Below, piece after piece: positions 59,023-64,000 of a DNA stretch of 64,000 nucleotides (the first letter of the stretch is position 1; each line of letters opens with the position of its first letter). Location of the stretch: assembly GCF_001507555.1 (NCBI RefSeq), contig NZ_LQBO01000001.1:1550001-1614000 (forward strand), given 5' to 3'. The translations under genes and the position numbers were made by a program. This stretch comes from Thiomicrospira sp. XS5. GTDB lineage: Bacteria > Pseudomonadota > Gammaproteobacteria > Thiomicrospirales > Thiomicrospiraceae. The notes under the pieces were generated by a model, which was given only the letters and a program-made list of their open reading frames with translations, was not told the DNA's origin and made no database searches.

Positions 59023-59916
59023 ATGGCAAAGAAACAATGGCAAGCCGTTGACGGCATCGTTTTGCTGAATAAGCCGGAAGGCGTGACGTCCAATGGCATT
59101 CTGCAACAAGTGCGCCGCTTGTACAATGCAAAAAAAGCGGGGCATACCGGTGCCTTGGACCCTTTCGCGACCGGCTTACTGCCGCTGTGCTTTGGTGAGG
59201 CCACTAAAATTTCCGGCTTGTTGTTGGATTCCGATAAACGCTATATTGCAACGCTCAGCCTGGGCGTGGAAACCGATTCAGGAGACAAGGACGGTAATCC
59301 GTTGCAAACCGTCGACGTACCGCCCCTGTCCACGGAAAGCATTCAAGCCGTTTTAAACGAATTTGAGGGTGAGATCATGCAGGTGCCGCCGATGTATTCC
59401 GCGTTGAAGCATCAAGGCATTCCGTTGTATGAATACGCCCGTAAAGGTGTGGAAGTGGAACGGGTGGCGCGGCCGATCACCATTCACGAATTGACGCTCA
59501 TTGATTTCCATCCCACCGAAATCACCTTCGAGGTTTTCTGTTCCAAAGGCACTTATGTGCGTACGCTGGGTGAAGAAATCGCCAAAGCCCTGGGGACCCT
59601 GGGCCATTTAACCGCTTTGCACCGGACTCAAACCGGCAGTTTACGCGGTGACGATATGGCGACAGTGGACGACATTGAGCAGGATTTGGCTGGGCATCTG
59701 CAACCGCTGGATTTACCGCTGCAACACCTGGAAGCCATTCATTTGAACGAAAGCGATACCCAGCTGATTCAGCACGGCGGAAAACTCGCCGTGTCAAAGC
59801 CGACGACCGATTTGGTCCGCTTTTATGATCCGCAACAGCGTTTCATCGGGGTGGGCGAATGGCAAACGGAGAAGAATCTGCTCAAACCGAAACGTCTGTT
59901 TAATTTGGCGGACTGA
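59023..59916 (+). CDS. truB: tRNA pseudouridine 55 synthase TruB
   Basis: TruB makes pseudouridine 55 in the T-loop of tRNAs. The 297-residue protein has the motif I LLNKPEGVTSNGILQQVRR (about 13-31), the catalytic Asp in GHTGALDPFATGLLPLCFGEATK (about 40-62), and CSKGTYVRTLGEEI (about 172-185). ATG 59023 is chosen over TTG 59011 as the family starts here. The next gene follows after 5 bp. Confidence 0.95.
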   Translation: MAKKQWQAVDGIVLLNKPEGVTSNGILQQVRRLYNAKKAGHTGALDPFATGLLPLCFGEATKISGLLLDSDKRYIATLSLGVETDSGDKDGNPLQTVDVPPLSTESIQAVLNEFEGEIMQVPPMYSALKHQGIPLYEYARKGVEVERVARPITIHELTLIDFHPTEITFEVFCSKGTYVRTLGEEIAKALGTLGHLTALHRTQTGSLRGDDMATVDDIEQDLAGHLQPLDLPLQHLEAIHLNESDTQLIQHGGKLAVSKPTTDLVRFYDPQQRFIGVGEWQTEKNLLKPKRLFNLAD

Positions 59917-59921
59917 TTCAT

Positions 59922-60764
59922 ATGTCGGCGTCGTTTGACGAAGCGTTTCCCCTGGTCGATTTGCGGCCGGCCGACAGCTATGCATCCGCTCATTTCCGTG
60001 GCGCGACGCATTTACCCTGGCCGGACTTGAAAGAACGCTTGTCGGAGCTGCCGCCGCGTCCGGCGGAGTTGCAACTGGTGGGAGATGTGGCTTGTTTGGA
60101 GGAGGCGTGCGCTTTTCTCAACGAGAAAGGCTATCGAGTTGTTCAAGCGTGGGACGAAACCGATTATCTGACGGAACTGCAAAAATCACCAGGCCTGGGC
60201 GTTTCCGGGATGGGTTCCAAGCGCCTTTGGCAGCCGAATTCGTTACTGGTTTGGTTGGTCGAATCATCCGGGCTATTGGCTTCAACGTCTCATTCAACTT
60301 CGACGCAACGCCTTTGGGACATCGGCTGCGGTGGTGGGCGCGATGCGGTCTATATGGCGCAGCAAGGCTTTGAGGTGACGGCCATTGATCAGCAGGACGC
60401 CGTGTTGTCGCGTGCCCGGCGATTTTCCGATCGGCAGGGCGTGAGCGTGCATTGGAAAGGGTGTTCAGTGAATGAAGCGGACTGCCTTCCAAATGAAACG
60501 GTGGAGGTTGTCGTCATGATGCGCTACCTGAATCGCGACTTGTTTCCAAGGTTACGCCAAGCCATTCGCCCCGGCGGTTTTGTGGTGATGCAAACCTTTA
60601 TCGAAGGCGTGGAAGCGTTTGGTTCGCCGAAAAACCCAAACTTTATTTTAAAACGCGGCGAGTTGGCAAAAACCTTTTCCGACTTCACGATAATTGTTGA
60701 TAAAATAGACACATTGAAAGACGGGCGTCCGGTTTCGTCTTTTATCGCACAAAAGAAAATTTAA
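59922..60764 (+). CDS. Rhodanese-like/SAM-dependent methyltransferase fusion
   Basis: The 280-residue protein has an N-terminal rhodanese-like segment (about 8-85; LVDLRPADSYASAHFRGATHLPW) followed by a class I methyltransferase (about 125-280; WDIGCGGGRDAVYMAQQG, then TAIDQQ). The rhodanese active loop reads GDVACLEE rather than a C-x-x-G-x-R loop, so sulfur transfer is unlikely. The methylation target is unknown. It is inserted in the truB-rpsO operon. It contains a perfect motif copy (60189). Confidence 0.75.
   Translation: MSASFDEAFPLVDLRPADSYASAHFRGATHLPWPDLKERLSELPPRPAELQLVGDVACLEEACAFLNEKGYRVVQAWDETDYLTELQKSPGLGVSGMGSKRLWQPNSLLVWLVESSGLLASTSHSTSTQRLWDIGCGGGRDAVYMAQQGFEVTAIDQQDAVLSRARRFSDRQGVSVHWKGCSVNEADCLPNETVEVVVMMRYLNRDLFPRLRQAIRPGGFVVMQTFIEGVEAFGSPKNPNFILKRGELAKTFSDFTIIVDKIDTLKDGRPVSSFIAQKKI
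60189..60198 (+). repeat. CCAGGCCTGG motif copy in the rhodanese/methyltransferase gene
   Basis: Perfect core with tail GCGTTTCCG, read as Ser-Pro-Gly-Leu-Gly. Confidence 0.85.
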
Positions 60765-60774
60765 GAGACTCATT

Positions 60775-61266
60775 ATGCAAGAAATGACCCCATCCGATTT
60801 GTTTGATTACTTTCAGAATAACGCCATTTGCGAATCCTTGACGCGTGCCGATGTCGAGGTGATGTCGCAGTTTTTGCAGGAAAAAAACCTGAAAAAAGGT
60901 GACGTGATTTTTGACATGGGCGATGTCGGTGATTCGATGTTTTTCATTGTAAAAGGTAAGGTCGGCTTTTCGGTTAATGACGGGCAGGACGAAGCGGAAG
61001 TCGGTTTTCAAGGGCCGGGGAACTTGATTGGTGAGATGTCGTTTTTTGACCGCAAGCCGCGTATGTTGAAAATGTTCGCCATGTCTAAAAATGTCTGTCT
61101 GCTGGAAATCAAGCGTCCGATGTACGATCGTCTGAAAGTGGAGCACCCGTACATTGCGGTGAACCTGGTTGAAAATGCGGTGGTCAGTCTGGATCATCTG
61201 ATCCGTGCCTTGAGTAACGACCTGTCACATTTCGAACACTATATGGTTGGTTTCGGAAGACACTGA
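60775..61266 (+). CDS. Cyclic-nucleotide-binding domain protein without DNA-binding domain
   Basis: The 163-residue product is a single cNMP-binding domain: KKGDVIFDMGDVGDSMFFIVKGKVGF (about 40-65) and the phosphate-binding cassette IGEMSFFDRKPR (about 84-95). The cassette has Arg and Glu in the typical places, so nucleotide binding is plausible. There is no helix-turn-helix, so it is not a Crp-type regulator. Ligand and partner are unknown. It ends just before a MITE-like element. Confidence 0.85.
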   Translation: MQEMTPSDLFDYFQNNAICESLTRADVEVMSQFLQEKNLKKGDVIFDMGDVGDSMFFIVKGKVGFSVNDGQDEAEVGFQGPGNLIGEMSFFDRKPRMLKMFAMSKNVCLLEIKRPMYDRLKVEHPYIAVNLVENAVVSLDHLIRALSNDLSHFEHYMVGFGRH

Positions 61267-61271
61267 TTTTA

Positions 61272-61431
61272 GAGAGCTTTGCACGAGGAGAACGCGAAGA
61301 AAAAATGAGAGAAAATTTGGCTGATTGAGGCGGGAAACGCAGCTAATAGCCAGCTATTAGCCAGTTTTTCAACAAAAATCAGACGGATTTTAGCCATTTT
61401 TACTCGTGTAACTATCTCGTGCAAAGCTCTC
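61272..61431. mobile_element. MITE-like element, 160 bp, with target duplication
   Basis: The ends are perfect 16-bp inverted repeats, GAGAGCTTTGCACGAG (61272-61287) and its complement (61416-61431). The 5-bp direct repeats TTTTA at 61267-61271 and 61432-61436 look like a target-site duplication. A hairpin GCTAATAG/CTATTAGC (61342-61361) lies inside. There is no ORF. It separates the cNMP gene from the rpsO promoter. Resemblance to the ends of IS5-family elements is inferred. Confidence 0.75.
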
Positions 61432-61457
61432 TTTTAAGCCTTTTCGTGAACTAAGCA

Positions 61458-61485
61458 TGGACAAGTCGGCTTGTTTATGTATAAT
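61458..61485 (+). promoter_or_regulatory. Sigma-70 promoter of rpsO
   Basis: TGGACA (61458-61463, 5 of 6) and TATAAT (61480-61485), spacer 16 bp, starting 27 bp after the MITE-like element. It gives a leader of about 63 nt. Confidence 0.65.
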
Positions 61486-61554
61486 TCACGTTTTCATTCT
61501 GCCATCGGTTGCGGAATGGAGAATTTTATAAACCGATTTATCAAAGGATAAAAC

Positions 61555-61821
61555 ATGCTAACAGCTGAAGATAAAGCAAAAATCGTTGCCGAATACGCAA
61601 CCAAAGAAGGTGATACCGGTTCTCCAGAAGTACAGGTTGCCTTGTTGACGCACCGCATCAACTATTTGACGGACCACTTTAAATCGCACATCCACGACAA
61701 CCACTCTCGTACCGGTTTGTTGCGTTTGGTCAGCCGTCGTCGTAAGTTGCTGGATTACTTGCATAAGAAAAATGCACCAAGATATTTTGATTTGATCAAA
61801 AAGCTTGGACTGCGTAAGTAA
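61555..61821 (+). CDS. rpsO: 30S ribosomal protein S15
   Basis: S15 binds 16S rRNA helices 20-22. The 88-residue protein has [29 protein letters not shown] (about 19-47) and the [16 protein letters not shown] signature (about 54-70). AAAGGA precedes ATG. Translation autoregulation by S15 binding its own leader is known in E. coli and may apply. Confidence 0.98.
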   Translation: MLTAEDKAKIVAEYATKEGDTGSPEVQVALLTHRINYLTDHFKSHIHDNHSRTGLLRLVSRRRKLLDYLHKKNAPRYFDLIKKLGLRK

Positions 61822-61836
61822 TCAACTTCGCTTGTC

Positions 61837-61867
61837 AAAAAAACCCCGCATTGCGGGGTTTTTTTTT
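61837..61867 (+). terminator. Intrinsic terminator between rpsO and pnp
   Basis: AAACCCCGCA and TTGCGGGGTTT with about nine T. It probably lets rpsO be made alone, with some readthrough to pnp. Confidence 0.85.
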
Positions 61868-61921
61868 GCCTGAAACCCACCGAAACCCGCTTGCAAAAAC
61901 TTTCGGGTTAAATGCATTCGG

Positions 61922-62126
61922 TCGGTTGTTTGTCGGGGGATTTATTGTAAAATGTCCCGACTGTTTTAATTTGTAAGTGATTCCGACGACCCCCGACAAA
62001 CCAAGGGCCGGAAACCGTTACAAGCCTGAATCCTCAGTAGCTTTACGCTCTAAAGTTCCTGGTGATTCAGGTTTCACTGGCTGTATAAAAGACTCGATTT
62101 GGTCGTCGCCCGATAAGGAAAAATGT
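61922..62126 (+). promoter_or_regulatory. Structured pnp leader
   Basis: Two stem-loops are visible. The first pairs GTTTGTCGGGGG (61928-61939) with CCCCCGACAAAC (61990-62001). The second pairs AAGCCTGAATC with GATTCAGGTTT (about 62021-62075) and has an inner CTTTA/TAAAG helix. In E. coli the pnp leader hairpin is cut by RNase III in PNPase autoregulation; a parallel here is inferred. A TAAAAT (61948-61953) could be a -10 box. Confidence 0.5.
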
Positions 62127-64000
62127 ATGGCAAAGTACGTTAAGTCTTTCCAGTATGGAAAGCATGAAGTTCGATTGGAAACCGGTGAAATTGCCCGTCA
62201 GGCAGACGGTGCGGTCATGGTCGCCATGGGCGATACTCAAGTATTGGTCACAGCCGTTGGCGCGAAAAGCGCGAAACCGGGGCAGGATTTCTTCCCGCTA
62301 ACCGTTCAATACCAAGAAAAAACCTATGCCGCCGGTAAAATTCCGGGTGGCTTTCTGAAGCGTGAAGGACGACCTTCTGAAAAAGAAACCCTGACCTCAC
62401 GCTTGATTGACCGTCCGATTCGTCCATTGTTCCCGAAAGGGTTTATGAACGAAGTGCAAATCATCGCGACCGTGGTTTCGTTGGATCCGGAAGTGGGAAC
62501 CGAAGTCCCGGCCATGCTGGGGACATCTGCGGCCTTGGCCATTTCCGGTATTCCATTTGATGGTCCAATCGGTGCGGCGGTGGTCGGTTATAAAGACGGC
62601 GACTACTTATTAAACCCATCCAGCGACGAATTATTGGACTCCGATTTGGAATTGAGTGTGGCCGGAACCTCCGAAGCCGTATTGATGGTGGAATCCGAAG
62701 CGGCTGAGTTGTCCGAAGACGTTATGCTGGGCGCCGTGATGTTCGGTCACGACCAGATGCAAGTCGCCATTGACGCCATCAAAGAAATGAAAGCCGATGT
62801 TGCTAAACCACAATGGGATTGGGAACCGGCCGCGGAAAACACCGAATTGAAAGACAAAGTGTTTGATTTGATTCGCGGTGATATCGAAGCGGCTTACAGC
62901 ATTGCCGATAAAATGGATCGTTACGCGGCCATTGATGCGGCCAAAGCGAAAGCCTTGGAAGCTTTGGAAGCGACCGAAGAACAGCCGGACGGTTACGACG
63001 GCGGTGACATCGAAAAAATGGTCGGTAAACTGCAGAAAGAAATCGTCCGTGGTCGCATTATTGCCGGTGAACCCCGTATCGACGGACGTGATACGAAAAC
63101 CATTCGTCAAATCGATTGTCAGGTCGGCGTTTTGCCGAAGGTGCATGGCTCCGCCTTGTTCACGCGTGGCGAAACCCAAGCGTTGGTTGTGACGACGTTG
63201 GGTACCGAAAAAGACGCTAAGATTGTCGATGAGCTGACCGGTTCTTATTCCGACCGTTTCATGTTGCACTACAACTTTCCACCGTACTCCGTAGGGGAAT
63301 GTGGTCGTGTCGGTTCGCCGGGGCGTCGTGAAATCGGTCACGGCATGTTGGCGCGTCGTGGTGTTTCGGCTTTGTTGCCGACGTCTGAAGAATTCCCATA
63401 CACCATTCGTGTGGTGTCGGAAATCACCGAATCCAACGGTTCCTCTTCCATGGCCACGGTGTGCGGGACTTCCATGTCATTAATGCACGCCGGTGTGCCA
63501 ATCGCGGCGCCGATTGCCGGTATCGCGATGGGCTTGGTGAAAGAAGAATCCGGTTTCGCGGTCTTGTCCGACATTCTGGGCGATGAAGATCACCTGGGCG
63601 ACATGGACTTTAAAGTGGCCGGTACCGAACAGGGCGTGACCGCTTTGCAGATGGACATCAAGATCACCGGTATCACCCGTGAAATCATGGAAATCGCTTT
63701 AGGTCAGGCCAAAGACGGGCGTTTGCACATTTTGAAAGAAATGGATCAAGCCATCACCGCTTCGAACGTCAGTGTGGCCAGCACGGCACCGCGCTTCTTT
63801 AACATCAAAGTGAAGCCGGAGAAAGTACGTGAGATCATCGGTAAAGGTGGCGCAACCATTCGTTCCATCACCGAAGAAACCGGTGTCACCATCGAAATCG
63901 ACGACGACGGTAACGTGAAAATCGCCGCCGTAGACGATGCATCCGCGGAAGCGGCCAAAGCGCGCATTGCGGAAATCACGGCTGAACCGGAAATCGGTAA
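62127..64000 (+). CDS. pnp: Polyribonucleotide nucleotidyltransferase (PNPase), 3' end beyond window
   Basis: PNPase degrades RNA 3' to 5' with phosphate and joins the degradosome. The visible 624 residues hold both RNase PH-like halves ([24 protein letters not shown], about 58-81, and the second domain with [13 protein letters not shown] and [23 protein letters not shown], about 391-413), and the KH domain at the end ([16 protein letters not shown], about 571-586). The S1 domain lies past base 64000. ATG 62127 follows AAGGAAAAATGT; ATG 62123 is out of frame. Confidence 0.97.
   Translation, partial: MAKYVKSFQYGKHEVRLETGEIARQADGAVMVAMGDTQVLVTAVGAKSAKPGQDFFPLTVQYQEKTYAAGKIPGGFLKREGRPSEKETLTSRLIDRPIRPLFPKGFMNEVQIIATVVSLDPEVGTEVPAMLGTSAALAISGIPFDGPIGAAVVGYKDGDYLLNPSSDELLDSDLELSVAGTSEAVLMVESEAAELSEDVMLGAVMFGHDQMQVAIDAIKEMKADVAKPQWDWEPAAENTELKDKVFDLIRGDIEAAYSIADKMDRYAAIDAAKAKALEALEATEEQPDGYDGGDIEKMVGKLQKEIVRGRIIAGEPRIDGRDTKTIRQIDCQVGVLPKVHGSALFTRGETQALVVTTLGTEKDAKIVDELTGSYSDRFMLHYNFPPYSVGECGRVGSPGRREIGHGMLARRGVSALLPTSEEFPYTIRVVSEITESNGSSSMATVCGTSMSLMHAGVPIAAPIAGIAMGLVKEESGFAVLSDILGDEDHLGDMDFKVAGTEQGVTALQMDIKITGITREIMEIALGQAKDGRLHILKEMDQAITASNVSVASTAPRFFNIKVKPEKVREIIGKGGATIRSITEETGVTIEIDDDGNVKIAAVDDASAEAAKARIAEITAEPEIG

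Overview
This window looks like a chromosomal segment of a gammaproteobacterium. The gene orders are the classical gammaproteobacterial ones: tsaE-amiB-mutL-miaA-hfq-hflX-hflK-hflC-yjeT-hisZ-purA, hflD-mnmA-rluE beside an isocitrate dehydrogenase gene, clpS-clpA-infA-aat, acs-yjcH-actP, and rimP-nusA-infB-rbfA-truB-rpsO-pnp. Base composition is near 50% G+C by eye. HisZ, a monomeric NADP isocitrate dehydrogenase and a MutL that keeps the endonuclease motif all point away from the enterics. A sulfur-oxidiser of the Thiomicrospira/Hydrogenovibrio type is a plausible source, but that is inference and was not checked against any database. No prophage, CRISPR array, rRNA or tRNA gene was seen.

Layout. 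1-8.4 kb: a partial nitroreductase divergent from an HxlR regulator, dgkA coupled to a phosphoethanolamine-transferase-like gene, an RhtB exporter, proS, and a run of small membrane proteins. A MITE-like element (8074-8338) precedes dgt. 8.4-13.3 kb: dgt, a GGDEF-EAL protein and queG. 13.4-25.7 kb: the tsaE to purA block (tRNA modification, cell-wall hydrolysis, mismatch repair, RNA chaperone, HflKC, purine synthesis). 25.8-38.4 kb: a CheY-like protein, ppiD, a cupin, hflD-mnmA-rluE, icd, a PilZ-like protein, a YebC-family protein, a REC-REC-GGDEF cyclase and a PhnA-like protein. 38.7-43.3 kb: a J-domain protein and the N-degron genes clpS-clpA-aat with infA. 43.5-53.8 kb: dnaE, then an acetate module (acs, yjcH-like, actP, a cNMP-CBS-DUF294 protein and a DEDDh exonuclease). 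53.8-64 kb: the rimP-nusA-infB-rbfA-truB-rpsO-pnp superoperon, carrying an extra rhodanese/methyltransferase gene, a cNMP-only protein and a second MITE-like element (61272-61431). pnp runs off the right edge.

Most striking signal. The 10-bp palindrome CCAGGCCTGG occurs 17 times perfectly in my reading, where about 0.06 would be expected by chance (64,000/4^10). Several near-matches exist as well. It is usually followed by a T-rich tail of the form YNGTTTT. It lies both between genes, where it is often the core of a terminator-like hairpin, and inside conserved genes in all reading frames. This resembles an uptake-sequence or HIP1-like genome-wide word. A second notable signal is the rimP leader: a perfect consensus promoter, a possible 8-codon ORF, and mutually exclusive hairpins ending in an intrinsic terminator just before rimP.

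Functional links. Three proteins concern cyclic di-GMP or receiver signalling (GGDEF-EAL, REC-REC-GGDEF, PilZ-like). The proteolysis genes clpS, clpA and aat form one N-end-rule pathway. hfq, hflX, hflK and hflC form a stress and RNA quality-control group. The last 10 kb is translation and RNA turnover, with leader structures before rimP and pnp that suggest autoregulation.
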